Shown piece by piece: positions 48,456 to 61,700 of a stretch of 64,000 nucleotides of DNA. The stretch lies in assembly GCA_031769625.1 (NCBI GenBank), contig JAUIMM010000188.1, positions 10,717,001 to 10,781,000 on the forward strand, read 5' to 3'. Source of the DNA: Taudactylus pleione (taxonomy: Eukaryota; Chordata; Amphibia; Anura; Myobatrachidae). A program made the position numbers and the translations under genes. The notes beneath the pieces are model-generated. The model was not told the DNA's origin, searched no databases, and was given only the letters and a program-made list of their open reading frames with translations. Numbering within the stretch: position 1 is the stretch's first letter; the number at the start of each line of letters is the position of its first letter.

Positions 48456-51400
48456 CCTGTCCTCTCCTCCTCAGCACAGCCCAGTAGTTCAGCATCCAGC
48501 ACTCCTGTCCCCTCCTCCTCAGCACAGCCCAGCCTAGCTCTACATCCAGAGATTCTGTACCCTCCTCCTCTACAGAGCCCAGCACTTCTGCATCCAGTGC
48601 TCCTGTCCCTCCTCCTCAGCACAGCCCAGATATTCTGCATCCAGTGCTCCTGTCCCACCTCCTCAGCACAGCCCAGCACTTCTGCATCCAGTGCTCCTGT
48701 CCCTGCTCCTCAGCACAGCCCAGCACTTCTGCATCCAGTGCTCCTGTCCCCTCCTCCTCAGCACAGCCCAGCACTTCTGCATCCAGTGCTCTTGTTCCCT
48801 CCTCCTCAGCACAGCCCAGCACTTCTGCATCCAGTGCTCCTGTGCCCTCCTCCTCACCACATCCCAGCACTTCTGCATCCAGTGCTCCTGTCCCTCCTTC
48901 TCAGCACAGCCCAGCACTTCTTCATCCAGCACTCCTGTCCCCTCCTCCTCAGCACAGCCCAGCCTAGCTCTACATCCAGTGCTCCTGTCCCCTCTTCATC
49001 AGCACAGCCCAGCAGTTCAGCATCCAGCACTCCTGTCCCCTCCTCCTCAGCACAGCCTAGCCTAGCTCTACATCCAGTGATCCTGTCCCCTCCTCCTCTA
49101 CAGAGCCCAGCACTTCTGCATCCTGTGGTCCTGTCCCTGCTCCTCCGCACAGCCCAGCACTTCTGCATCCAGTGCTCCTGTCCCCTACTCCTCAGGACAT
49201 CCCAGCACTTCTGCATCCAGTGCTCCTGTCCCTCCTCCTCAGCACAGCCCGGCCTAGCTCTACATCCAGTGATCCTGTCCCTCCTCCTCTACAGAGCCCA
49301 GCACTTCTGCATCCAGTGCTCCTGTCCCTGCTCCTCCGCACAGCCCAGCACTTCTGCATTCAGTACTCCTGTCCCTCCTCCTCAGCACAGCCCAGCCTAG
49401 CTCTACATCCAGTGCTCCTGTCCCTCCTCCTCTGCACAGCCCAGCACTTCTGGATCCAGCGCTCCTGTCCCCTCTTCCTCAGCACAGCCCAGCACTTCTA
49501 CATCCAGTGCTCCTGTCCTCTCCTCCTCAGCACATCCCAGCACTTCTGCATCCAGTGCTCCTGTCCCTCCTCCTCAGCACAGCCCAGCCTAGCTCTACAT
49601 CCAGCACTCCTGTCCCTCCTCCTCTGCACAGCCCAGCACTTCTGCATCCAGCGCTCCTGTCCCCTCTTCCTCAGCACAGCCCAGCACTTCTACATCCAGT
49701 GCTCCTGTCCTCTCCTCCTCAGCACAGCCCAGTAGTTCAGCATCCAGCACTCCTGTCCCCTCCTCCTCAGCACAGCCCAGCCTAGCTCTACATCCAGAGA
49801 TCCTGTACCCTCTTCCACTACAGAGCCCAGCACTTCTGCATCCAGTGCTCCTGTCCCCTCCTCCTCAGCACAGCCCAGCACTTCTGCATCCAGTACTCCT
49901 GTCCCTGCTCCTCAGCACAGCCCAGCACTTCTGCATCCAGTGCTCCTGTCCCCTCCTCCTCAGCACAGCCCAGCCTAGCTCTACATCCAGTGATCCTGTC
50001 CCTCCTCCTCTACACAGCCCAGCACTTCAGCATCCAGTGCTCCTGTCCCCTCCTCCTCTACGCAGCCCAGCACTTCTGCATCCAGTGCTCCTGTCCCCTC
50101 CTCCTCAGCACAGCCCATCACTTCTGCATCCAGTGCTCCTGTCCCCTCCTCCTCAGCACAGCCCAGCACTTGTACATCCAGTGCCCCTGTCCCTCCTCCT
50201 CAGCACAGCCCAGCCTAGCTCTATATCCAGTGATCCTGTCCCCTCCTCCTCTACAGAGCCCAGCACTTCTGCATCCAGTGCTCCTGTCCCCTCCTCCTCA
50301 GCACAGCCCATCACTTCTGCATCCAGTGCTCCTGTCGCTTCTCCTCAGCACAGCCCAGCACTTCTACATCCAGTGCTCCTGTCCCCACCTCCTCAGCACA
50401 GCCCAGCACTGCTGCATCCAGTGCTCCTGTCCCTCCTCCTCAGCACAGCCCAGCCTAGCTCTATATCCAGTGATCCTGTCCCCTCCTCCTCTACAGAGCC
50501 CAGCACTTCTGCATCCAGTGCTCCTGTCCCTGCTCCTCCGCACAGCCCAGCACTTCTGCATCCAGTGCTCCTGTCCCCTCCTCCTCAGGACATCCCAGCA
50601 CTTCTGCATCCAGTGCTCCTGTCCCTCCTCCTCAGCACACCCCAGCCTAGCTCTACATCCAGCACTCCTGTCCCTCCTCCTCTGCACAGCCCAGCACTTC
50701 TGCATCCAGTGCTCCTGTCCCCTCCTCCTCAGCACAGCCCAGCCTAGCTCTACATCCAGCACTCCTGTCCCTCCTCCTCTGCACAGCCCAGCACTTCTGC
50801 ATCCAATGCTCCTGTCCCCTCTTCCTCAGCACAGCCCAGCACTTCTACATCCAGTGCTCCTGTCCTCTCCTCCTCAGCACAGCCCAGTAGTTCAGCATCC
50901 AGCACTCCTGTCCCCTCCTCCTCAGCACAGCCCAGCCTAGCTCTACATCCAGAGATCCTGTACCCTCCTCCTCTACAGAGCCCAGCACTTATGCATCCAG
51001 TGCTCCTGTCCCTCCTCCTCAGCACAGCCCAGCACTTCTGCATCCAGTGCTCCTGTCCCTGCTCCTCAGCACAGCCCAGCACTTCTGCATCCAGTGCTCC
51101 TGTCCCCTCCTCCTCAGCACAGCCCAGCACTTCTGCATCCAGTGCTCCTGTTCCCTCCTCCTCAGCACAGCCCAGCACTTCTTCATCCAGCACTCCTGTC
51201 CCCTCCTCCTCAGCACAGCCCAGCCTAGCTCTACATCCAGTGATCCTGTCCCTCCTCCTCTACACAGCCCAGCACTTCAGCATCCAGTGCTCCTGTCCCC
51301 TCCTCCTCTACGCAGCCCAGCACTTCTGCATCCAGTGCTCCTGTCCCCTCCTCCTCAGCACAGCCCATCACTTCTGCATCCAGTGCTCCTGTCCCCTCCT

Positions 51401-53600
51401 CCTCAGCACAGCCCAGCACTTGTACATCCAGTGCCCCTGTAACTCCTCCTCAGCACAGCCCAGCCTAGCTCTATATCCAGTGATCCTGTCCCCTCCTCCT
51501 CTACAGAGCCCAGCACTTCTGCATCCAGTGCTCCTGTCCCCTCCTCCTCAGCACAGCCCATCACTTCTGCATCCAGTGCTCCTGTCGCTTCTCCTCAGCA
51601 CAGCCCAGCACTTCTACATCCAGTGCTCCTGTCCCCACCTCCTCAGCACAGCCCAGCACTTCTGCATCCAGTGCTCCTGTCCCTCCTCCTCAGCACAGCC
51701 CAGCCTAGCTCTATATCCAGTGATCCTGTCCCCTCCTCCTCTACAGAGCCCAGCACTTCTGCATCCAGTGCTCCTGTCCCTGCTCCTCCGCACAGCCCAG
51801 CACTTCTGCATCCAGTGCTCCTGTCCCCTCCTCCTCAGGACATCCCAGCACTTCTGCATCCAGTGCTCCTGTCCCTCCTCCTCAGCACACCCCAGCCTAG
51901 CTCTACATCCAGCACTCCTGTCCCTCCTCCTCTGCACAGCCCAGCACTTCTGCATCCAGTGCTCCTGTCCCCTCCTCCTCAGCACAGCCCAGCCTAGCTC
52001 TACATCCAGCACTCCTGTCCCTCCTCCTCTGCACAGCCCAGCACTTCTGCATCCAATGCTCCTGTCCCCTCTTCCTCAGCACAGCCCAGCACTTCTACAT
52101 CCAGTGCTCCTGTCCTCTCCTCCTCAGCACAGCCCAGTAGTTCAGCATCCAGCACTCCTGTCCCCTCCTCCTCAGCACAGCCCAGCCTAGCTCTACATCC
52201 AGAGATCCTGTACCCTCCTCCTCTACAGAGCCCAGCACTTCTGCATCCAGTGCTCCTGTCCCTCCTCCTCAGCACAGCCCAGCACTTCTGCATCCAGTGC
52301 TCCTGTCCCTGCTCCTCAGCACAGCCCAGCACTTCTGCATCCAGTGCTCCTGTCCCCTCCTCCTCAGCAGAGCCCAGCACTTCTGCATCCAGTGCTCCTG
52401 TTCCCTCCTCCTCAGCACAGCCCAGCACTTCTGCATCCAGTGCTCCTGTGCCCTCCTCCTCAGCACATCCCAGCACTTCTGCATCCAGTGCTCCTGTCCC
52501 TCCTTCTCAGCACAGCCCAGCACTTCTTCATCCAGCAATCCTGTCCCCTCCTCCTCAGCACAGCCCAGCCAAGCTCTACATCCAGTGCTCCTGTCCCCTG
52601 TTCATCAGCACAGCCCAGCAGTTCAGCATCCAGCACTCCTGTCCCCTCCTCCTCAGCACAGCCTAGCCTAGCTCTACATCCAGTGATCCTGTCCCCTCCT
52701 CCTCTACAGAGCCCAGCACTTCTGCATCCTGTGGTCCTGTCCCTGCTCCTCCGCACAGCCCAGCACTTCTGCATCCAGTGCTCCTGTCCCCTCCTCCTCA
52801 GGACATCCCAGCACTTCTGCATCCAGTGCTCCTGTCCCTCCTCCTCAGCACAGCCCAGCCTAGCTCTACATCCAGCACTCCTGTCCCTCCTCCTCTGCAC
52901 AGCCCAGCACTTCTGCATCCAGTGCTCCTGTCCCCTCCTCCTCAGCACAGCCCAGCCTAGCTCTACATCCAGCACTCCTGTCCCTCCTCCTCTGCACAGC
53001 CCAGCACTTCAGCATCCAGCGCTCCTGTCCCCTCTTCCTCAGCACAGCCCAGCACTTCTACATCCAGTGCTCCTGTCCTCTCCTCCTCAGCACATCCCAG
53101 CACTTCTGCATCCAGTGCTCCTGTCCCTCCTCCTCAGCACAGCCCAGCCTAGCTCTACATCCAGCACTCCTGTCCCTCCTCCTCTGCACAGCCCAGCACT
53201 TCTGCATCCAGCGCTCCTGTCCCCTCTTCGTCAGCACAGCCCAGCACTTCTACATCCAGTGCTCCTGTCCTCTCCTCCTCAGCACAGCCCAGTAGTTCAG
53301 CATCCAGCACTCCTGTCCCCTCCTCCTCAGCACAGCCCAGCCTAGCTCTACATCCAGTGATCCTGTACCCTCCTCCTCTACAGAGCCCAGCACTTCTGCA
53401 TCCAGTGCTCCTGTCCCCTCCTCCTCAGCACAGCCCAGCACTTCTGCATCCAGTGCTCCTGTCCCTGCTCCTCAGCACAGCCCTGCACTTCTGCATCCAG
53501 TGCTCCTGTCCCCTCCTCCTCTGCACAGCCCAGCACTTCTGCATCCAGTGCTCCTGTCCCCTCCTCCTCAGCACAGCCCAGCCTAGCTCTACATCCAGCA
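48455..53600. repeat. Module A, copy 4
   Basis: The block is the A half of a 7,337-bp composite (B plus A) repeat and recurs at 55,795 onward. It begins with the gtcctctcctcc, cagtagttcagc and cctagctct monomers and contains a 1,250-bp internal duplication. The block lacks the acattgag marker, so it corresponds to only part of the 7.26-kb HOR found further left. Confidence 0.86.
49951..52440. repeat. Tandem duplication, 1,250-bp period (first occurrence)
   Basis: Copies lie at about 49,951-51,200 and 51,201-52,440. The series of cctagctct, cttcagcatcc, tacgcagccc, catcacttctgc and cttgtacatcc monomers is read twice. A private change in the second copy is gcccctgtaactcctcc near 51,438, where the first copy has gtccctcctcc. 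An identical duplication is carried in the 7,337-bp-shifted segment, so it predates that larger amplification. Confidence 0.87.
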
Positions 53601-55795
53601 CTCATGTCCCCTCCTCAGCAGAGCCCAGCACTTCTGCATCCAGTGCTCCTGTCCCCTCCTCCTTAGCACAGCCCAGCACTTCTGCATCCAGTGCTCCTGT
53701 CCCTTCTCCTCAGCACAGACCAGCACTTAAATATCCAGTGCTCCTGTCCCCTGCTCCTCAGCAAGGCCCAGCACTTCTGCATCCACTGCTCCTGTCCCTC
53801 CTCCTCAGCACAGCCCAGCACTTCTGCATCCAGTGCTCCTGTCCCCTCCTCCTCAGCACAGCCCAGCACTCCTGTCCCTCCTTCTCAGCACAGCCCAGCA
53901 CTTCTGCATCCAGAGCTCCTGTCCTTCTCCTCAGCACAGTACAGTAGTTCTACATCCAGTGCTCCTGTCCCCTCCTCCTCTGCACAGCCCAGCACTCCTG
54001 TCCCTCCTCCTCAGCACAGCACAGCACTCCTGTCCCTCCTCCTCAGCACAGCCCAGCACTTCTGCATCCAGTGCTCCTGTCCCCTCCTCCTCAGCACAGT
54101 CCAGCACTTCTGCATCCAGTACTCCTGTCCCCTGCTCCTCAGCACATCCCAGCGCTTCTGCATCCAGCGCTCCTGTCCCCTCCTCCTCAGCACAGCCCAG
54201 CACTTCTGCATACAGTGCTCCTGTCCCCTAATCCTCACCACAACCCAGCCTAGCTCTACATCCAGTGATCCTGTCCCTCCTCCTCAGCCCAGCCCAGCAC
54301 TTCTGATCCAGTGCTCCTGTCCCTCCTCCTCAACACATCCCAGCACTTCTGCAACCAGTGCTCCTGTCCCCTCCTCCTCTGCACAGCCCAGCACTTCAGC
54401 ATCCAGTGCTCCTGTCCCTTTTTCCTCAGCACAGCCCAGCACTTCTACATCCAGTGCTTCTGTCCCCTCCTCCTCAGCACAGCCCAGCACTTCCGAATCC
54501 TGCGCTCCTGTCATTGCTCCTCTGCACAGCCCAGCAGTTCTACATCCAGTGCCCCTGTCCCTCTTCCTCTGCACACCCCAGCACTTCTGCATCCAGTGCT
54601 CCTGTCCCCTTCTCCTCTGCACACCCCAGCACTTTGGCATCCATTGCTCCTGTCCCCTCCTCCTCAGCACAGCCCAGCTTAGCTCTACATCCAGTGCTCC
54701 TGTCCTCTCCTCCTCAGGACAGCCTAGCACCTGCATCCAGTGCTCCTGTCCCTCCTCCTCAGCACAGCCCAGCACTTCTGCGTCCAGCTCTCCTGTCCCT
54801 GCTCCTCTGCACAGCCCAGGACTTCTGTATCCAGCACTCCTGTTCCCTCCTCCTCTGCACAGCCCAGCACTTCTGTATCCATTGCTCCTGTCCCCTCCTT
54901 CTCAGCATAGACCACCACTTCTACATCCAGTGCTCCTGTCCCCTCCTCCGCAGCACAGCCCTGCACTTCTACATCCAGTGCTCCTGTCCCTTCCTCCTCA
55001 GAGCAGCCCAGCACTTCTGTATCCAGTGCTCCTGTCCCCTCCTCCTCAGCACAGCCCAGCACTTCTGCATCCAGCTCTCCTGTCCCCTCCTCCGCAGCAC
55101 AGCCCAGCACTTCTGCATCCAGCACTCTTGTCCCTCCTCCTCTGCACAGCCCAGGACTTCTACATCTAGCGCTCCTGTCCCTACTCCTCAGCATAGACCA
55201 GCACTTCTACATCCAGTGCTCCTGTCCCCTCCTCCTCAGCACAGCCCAGCACTTCTACATCCAGCACTCCTATCCCCTCCTCCACAGCACAGCCCAGCAC
55301 TTCTGCATCCAGCACTCCTGTCCCTCCTCCTCTGCACAGCCCAGCACTTCTGCATCCAGCACTCCTGTCCCCTCCTCCACAGCACAGCCCAGCACTTCTG
55401 CATCCAGCACTCCTGTCCCCTCCTCCGCAGCACAGCCAAGCACTTCTGCATCCAGCACTCCTGTCCCTCCTCCTTTGCACAGCCCAGCATTACTACATCC
55501 AGCGCTCCTGTCCCCTCCTCCGCAGCACAGCCAAGCACTTCTGCATCCAGCGCTCCTGTCCCTCCTCCTCTGCACAGCCCAGCACTTCTACATCCAGTGC
55601 TCCTGTCCCCTCCTCCTCTGCACAGCCCAGCACTTCTGCAACCAGCACTCCTGTCCCCTCCTCCTCTGCACAGCCCAGCACTTCTACATCCAGCGCTCCT
55701 GTCCCCTCCTCCGCAGCACAGCCCAGCACTTCTGCATCCAGCTCTCCTGTCCCTCCTCCTCTGCACAGCCCAGCACTTCTACATCCAGTGCTCCT
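53600..55795. repeat. Module B, copy 4
   Basis: The module is joined to A by a cagcactcatgtcccctcc monomer at about 53,600. It then follows B copy 1 at an offset of 48,544 bp, with taaatat at 53,728 and the ccgcagcacagccaagcac tail near 55,435. The 573-bp segment missing from B copy 3 is present. Private changes include cagcgcttctgc near 54,150, aatcctgcgctcc near 54,498 and ctttggcatcc near 54,633. Confidence 0.87.
53864..54053. repeat. Truncated 32-bp monomers, B copy 4
   Basis: The cluster lies at the standard 136-bp spacing after the taaatat at 53,728, with the ccttctcagc variant also seen in copies 1 and 3. Confidence 0.88.
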
Positions 55796-58700
55796 GTCCT
55801 CTCCTCCTCAGCACAGCCCAGTAGTTCAGCATCCAGCACTCCTGTCCCCTCCTCCTCAGCACAGCCCAGCCTAGCTCTACATCCAGAGATCCTGTACCCT
55901 CCTCCTCTACAGAGCCCAGCACTTCTGCATCCAGTGCTCCTGTCCCTCCTCCTCAGCACAGCCCAGCACTTCTGCATCCAGTGCTCCTGTCCCTCCTCCT
56001 CAGCACAGCCCAGCACTTCTGCATCCAGTGCTCCTGTCCCTGCTCCTCAGCACAGCCCAGCACTTCTGCATCCAGTGCTCCTGTCCCCTCCTCCTCAGCA
56101 CAGCCCAGCACTTCTGCATCCAGTGCTCTTGTTCCCTCCTCCTCAGCACAGCCCAGCACTTCTGCATCCAGTGCTCCTGTGCCCTCCTCCTCACCACATC
56201 CCAGCACTTCTGCATCCAGTGCTCCTGTCCCTCCTTCTCAGCACAGCCCAGCACTTCTTCATCCAGCACTCCTGTCCCCTCCTCCTCAGCACAGCCCAGC
56301 CTAGCTCTACATCCAGTGCTCCTGTCCCCTCTTCATCAGCACAGCCCAGCAGTTCAGCATCCAGCACTCCTGTCCCCTCGTCCTCAGCACAGCCTAGCCT
56401 AGCTCTACATCCAGTGATCCTGTCCCCTCCTCCTCTACAGAGCCCAGCACTTCTGCATCCTGTGGTCCTGTACCTGCTCCTCCGCACAGCCCAGCACTTC
56501 TGCATCCAGTGCTCCTGTCCCCTGCTCCTCAGGACATCCCAGCACTTCTGCATCCAGTGCTCCTGTCCCTCCTCCTCAGCACAGCCCAGCCTAGCTCTAC
56601 ATCCAGTGATCCTGTCCCTCCTCCTCTACAGAGCCCAGCACTTCTGCATCCAGTGCTCCTGTCCCTGCTCCTCCGCACAGCCCAGCACTTCTGCATCCAG
56701 TACTCCTGTCCCTCCTCCTCAGCACAGCCCAGCCTAGCTCTACATCCAGTGCTCCTATCCCTCCTCCTCTGCACAGCCCAGCACTTCTGCATCCAGCGCT
56801 CCTGTCCCCTCTTCCTCAGCACAGCCCAGCACTTCTACATCCAGTGCTCCTGTCCTCTCCTCCTCAGCACATCCCAGCACTTCTGCATCCAGTGCTCCTG
56901 TCCCTCCTCCTCAGCACAGCCCAGCCTAGCTCTACATCCAGCACTCCTGTCCCTCCTCCTCTGCACAGCCCAGCACTTCTGCATCCAGCGCTCCTGTCCC
57001 CTCTTCCTCAGCACAGCCCAGCACTTCTACATCCAGTGCTCCTGTCCTCTCCTCCTCAGCACAGCCCAGTAGTTCAGCATCCAGCACTCCTGTCCCCTCC
57101 TCCTCAGCACAGCCCAGCCTAGCTCTACATCCAGAGATCCTGTACCCTCTTCCTCTACAGAGCCCAGCACTTCTGCATCCAGTGCTCCTGTCCCCTCCTC
57201 CTCAGCACAACCCAGCACTTCTGCATCCAGTACTCCTGTCCCTGCTCCTCAGCACAGCCCAGCACTTCTGCATCCAGTGCTCCTGTCCCCTCCTCCTCAG
57301 CACAGCCCAGCCTAGCTCTACATCCAGTGACCCTGTCCCTCCTCCTCTACACAGCCCAGCACTTCAGCATCCAGTGCTCCTGTCCCCTCCTCCTCTACGC
57401 AGCCCAGCACTTCTGCATCCAGTGTTCCTGTCCCCTCCTCCTCAGCACAGCCCATCACTTCTGCATCCAGTGCTCCTGTCCCCTCCTCCTCAGCACAGCC
57501 CAGCACTTGTACATCCAGTGCCCCTGTCCCTCCTCCTCAGCACAGCCCAGCCTAGCTCTATATCCAGTGATCCTGTCCCCTCCTCCTCTACAGAGCCCAG
57601 CACTTCTGCATCCAGTGCTCCTGTCCCCTCCTCCTCAGCACAGCCCATCACTTCTGCATCCAGTGCTCCTGTCGCTTCTCCTCAGCACAGCCCAGGACTT
57701 CTACATCCAGTGCTCCTGTCCCCACCTCCTCAGCACAGCCCAGCACTGCTGCATCCAGTGCTCCTGTCCCTCCTCCTCAGCACAGCCCAGCCTAGCTCTA
57801 TATCCAGTGATCCTGTCCCCTCCTCCTCTACAGAGCCCAGCACTTCTGCATCCAGTGCTCCTGTCCCTGCTCCTCCGCACAGCCCAGCACTTCTGCATCC
57901 AGTGCTCCTGTCCCCTCCTCCTCAGGACATCCCAGCACTTCTGCATCCAGTGCTCCTGTCCCTCCTCCTCAGCACACCCCAGCCTAGCTCTACATCCAGC
58001 ACTCCTGTCCCTCCTCCTCTGCACAGCCCAGCACTTCTGCATCCAGTGCTCCTGTCCCCTCCTCCTCAGCACAGCCCAGCCTAGCTCTACATCCAGCACT
58101 CCTGTCCCTCCTCCTCTGCACAGCCCAGCACTTCTGCATCCAATGCTCCTGTCCCCTCTTCCTCAGCACAGCCCAGCACTTCTACATCCAGTGCTCCTGT
58201 CCTCTCCTCCTTAGCACAGCCCAGTAGTTCAGCATCCAGCACTCCTGTCCCCTCCTCCTCAGCACAGCCCAGCCTAGCTCTACATCCAGAGATCCTGTAC
58301 CCTCCTCCTCTACAGAGCCCAGCACTTCTGCATCCAGTGCTCCTGTCCCTCCTCCTCAGCACAGCCCAGCACTTCTGCATCCAGTGCTCCTGTCCCTGCT
58401 CCTCAGCACAGCCCAGCACTTCTGCATCCAGTGCTCCTGTCCCCTCCTCCTCAGCACAGCCCAGCACTTCTGCATCCAGTGCTCCTGTTCCCTCCTCCTC
58501 AGCACAGCCCAGCACTTCTTCATCCAGCACTCCTGTCCCCTCCTCCTCAGCACAGCCCAGCCTAGCTCTACATCCAGTGATCCTGTCCCTCCTCCTCTAC
58601 ACAGCCCAGCACTTCAGCATCCAGTGCTCCTGTCCCCTCCTCCTCTACACAGCCCAGCACTTCTGCATCCAGTGCTCCTGTCCCCTCCTCCTCAGCACAG

Positions 58701-61700
58701 CCCATCACTTCTGCATCCAGTGCTCCTGTCCCCTCCTCCTCAGCACAGCCCAGCACTTGTACATCCAGTGCCCCTGTCCCTCCTCCTCAGCACAGCCCAG
58801 CCTAGCTCTATATCCAGTGATCCTGTCCCCTCCTCCTCTACAGAGCCCAGCACTTCTGCATCCAGTGCTCCTGTCCCCTCCTCCTCAGCACAGCCCATCA
58901 CTTCTGCATCCAGTGCTCCTGTCGCTTCTCCTCAGCACAGCCCAGCACTTCTACATCCAGTGCTCCTGTCCCCACCTCCTCAGCACAGCCCAGCACTTCT
59001 GCATCCAGTGCTCCTGTCCCTCCTCCTCAGCACAGCCCAGCCTAGCTCTATATCCAGTGATCCTGTCCCCTCCTCCTCTACAGAGCCCAGCACTTCTGCA
59101 TCCAGTGCTCCTGTCCCTGCTCCTCCGCACAACCCAGCACTTCTGCATCCAGTGCTCCTGTCCCCTCCTCCTCAGGACATCCCAGCACTTCTGCATCCAG
59201 TGCTCCTGTCCCTCCTCCTCAGCACACCCCAGCCTAGCTCTACATCCAGCACTCCTGTCCCTCCTCCTCTGCACAGCCCAGCACTTCTGCATCCAGTGCT
59301 CCTGTCCCCTCCTCCTCAGCACAGCCCAGCCTAGCTCTACATCCAGCACTCCTGTCCCTCCTCCTCTGCACAGCCCAGCACTTCTGCATCCAATGCTCCT
59401 GTCCCCTCTTCCTCAGCACAGCCCAGCACTTCTACATCCAGTGCTCTTGTCCTCTCCTCCTCAGCACAGCCCAGTAGTTCAGCATCCAGCACTCCTGTCC
59501 CCTCCTCCTCAGCACAGCCCAGCCTAGCTCTACATCCAGAGATCCTGTACCCTCCTCCTCTACAGAGCCCAGCACTTCTGCATCCAGTGCTCCTGTCCCT
59601 CCTCCTCAGCACAGCCCAGCACTTCTGCATCCAGTGCTCCTGTCCCTGCTCCTCAGCACAGCCCAGCACTTCTGCATCCAGTGCTCCTGTCCCCTCCTCC
59701 TCAGCACAGCCCAGCACTTCTGCATCCAGTGCTCCTGTTCCCTCCTCCTCAGCACAGCCCAGCACTTCTGCATCCAGTGCTCCTGTGCCCTCCTCCTCAG
59801 CACATCCCAGCACTTCTGCATCCAGTGCTCCTGTCCCTCCTTCTCAGCACAGCCCAGCACTTCTTCATCCAGCAATCCTGTCCCCTCCTCCTCAGCACAG
59901 CCCAGCCAAGCTCTACATCCAGTGCTCCTGTCCCCTGTTCATCAGCACAGCCCAGCAGTTCAGCATCCAGCACTCCTGTCCCCTCCTCCTCAGCACAGCC
60001 TAGCCTAGCTCTACATCCAGTGATCCTGTCCCCTCCTCCTCTACAGAGCCCAGCACTTCTGCATCCTGTGGTCCTGTCCCTGCTCCTCCGCACAGCCCAG
60101 CACTTCTGCATCCAGTGCTCCTGTCCCCTCCTCCTCAGGACATCCCAGCACTTCTGCATCCAGTGCTCCTGTCCCTCCTCCTCAGCACAGCCCAGCCTAG
60201 CTCTACATCCAGCACTCCTGTCCCTCCTCCTCTGCACAGCCCAGCACTTCTGCATCCAGTGCTCCTGTCCCCTCCTCCTCAGCACAGCCCAGCCTAGCTC
60301 TACATCCAGCACTCCTGTCCCTCCTCCTCTGCACAGCCCAGCACTTCAGCATCCAGCGCTCCTGTCCCCTCTTCCTCAGCACAGCCCAGCACTTCTACAT
60401 CCAGTGCTCCTGTCCTCTCCTCCTCAGCACATCCCAGCACTTCTGCATCCAGTGCTCCTGTCCCTCCTCCTCAGCACAGCCCAGCCTAGCTCTACATCCA
60501 GCACTCCTGTCCCTCCTCCTCTGCACAGCCCAGCACTTCTGCATCCAGCGCTCCTGTCCCCTCTTCCTCAGCACAGCCCAGCACTTCTACATCCAGTGCT
60601 CCTGTCCTCTCCTCCTCAGCACAGCCCAGTAGTTCAGCATCCAGGACTCCTGTCCCCTCCTCCTCAGCACAGCCCAGCCTAGCTCTACATCCAGTGATCC
60701 TGTACCCTCCTCCTCTACAGAGCCCAGCACTTCTGCATCCAGTGCTCCTGTCCCCTCCTCCTCAGCACAGCCCAGCACTTCTGCATCCAGTGCTCCTGTC
60801 CCTGCTCCTCAGCACAGCCCTGCACTTCTGCATCCAGTGCTCCTGTCCCCTCCTCCTCTGCACAGCCCAGCACTTCTGCATCCAGTGCTCCTGTCCCCTC
60901 CTCCTCAGCACAGCCCAGCCTAGCTCTACATCCAGCACTCCTGTCCCTCCTCCTCTGCACAGCCCAGCACTTCTGCATCCAGCGCTCCTGTCCCCTCTTC
61001 CTCAGCACAGCCCAGCACTTCTACATCCAGTGCTCCTGTCCTCTCCTCCTCAGCACAGCCCAGTAGTTCAGCATCCAGTGCTCCTGTCCCTCCTCCTCAG
61101 CACAGCCCAGCCTAACTCTACATCCAGCACTTCTGTTCCCTCCTCCTCAGCACAGCCCAGCACTTCTGCATCCAGTGCTCCTGTGCCCTCCTCCTCAGCA
61201 CAGCCCAGCACTTCTTCATCCAGCACTCCTGTCCCCTCCTCCTCAGCAGAGCCCAGCCTAGCTCTGCATCCAGTGATCCTGTCCCTCCTCCTCTACACAG
61301 CCCAGCACTTCAGCATCCAGTGCTCCTGTCCCCTCCTCCTCTACGCAGCCCAGCTCTTCTGCATCCAGTGCTCCTGTCCCTGCTCCTCTGCACAGCCCAG
61401 CACTTCTGCATCCAGTGCTCCTGTCCCCTCCTCCTCAGCACATCCCAGCACTTCTGCATCCAGTGCTCCTGTCCCTCCTCCTCTGCACAGCCCAGCACTT
61501 CTGCATCCAGTGCTCCTGTCCCCTCCTCCTCAGCACAGCCCAGCACTTCTACATCCAGTGCTCCTGTCCCCTCCTCCGCAGCACAGCCCAGTATTTCAGC
61601 ATCCAGCACTCCTGTCCCCTCCTCCTCAGCACAGCCCAGCCTAGCTCTACATCCAGTGATCCTGTACCCTCCTCCTCTACAGAGCCCAGCACTTATACAT

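Larger units (their letters stand above)
48077..60940. repeat. Composite A+B higher-order repeat, 7,337-bp period
   Basis: From the aagcacttct at 48,101 to about 53,603, the sequence is repeated from 55,438 to about 60,940 at a constant offset of 7,337 bp. The intervening 53,603-55,414 is a B module. The period is therefore one A block (about 5.5 kb) plus one B block (about 1.8 kb). It is a different rearrangement from the 7,261-bp A-only repeat despite the similar size. Differences include cccagatattc near 48,630, cctactcctcagg/cctgctcctcagg near 49,190 and ctggatcc near 49,450. Confidence 0.89.
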
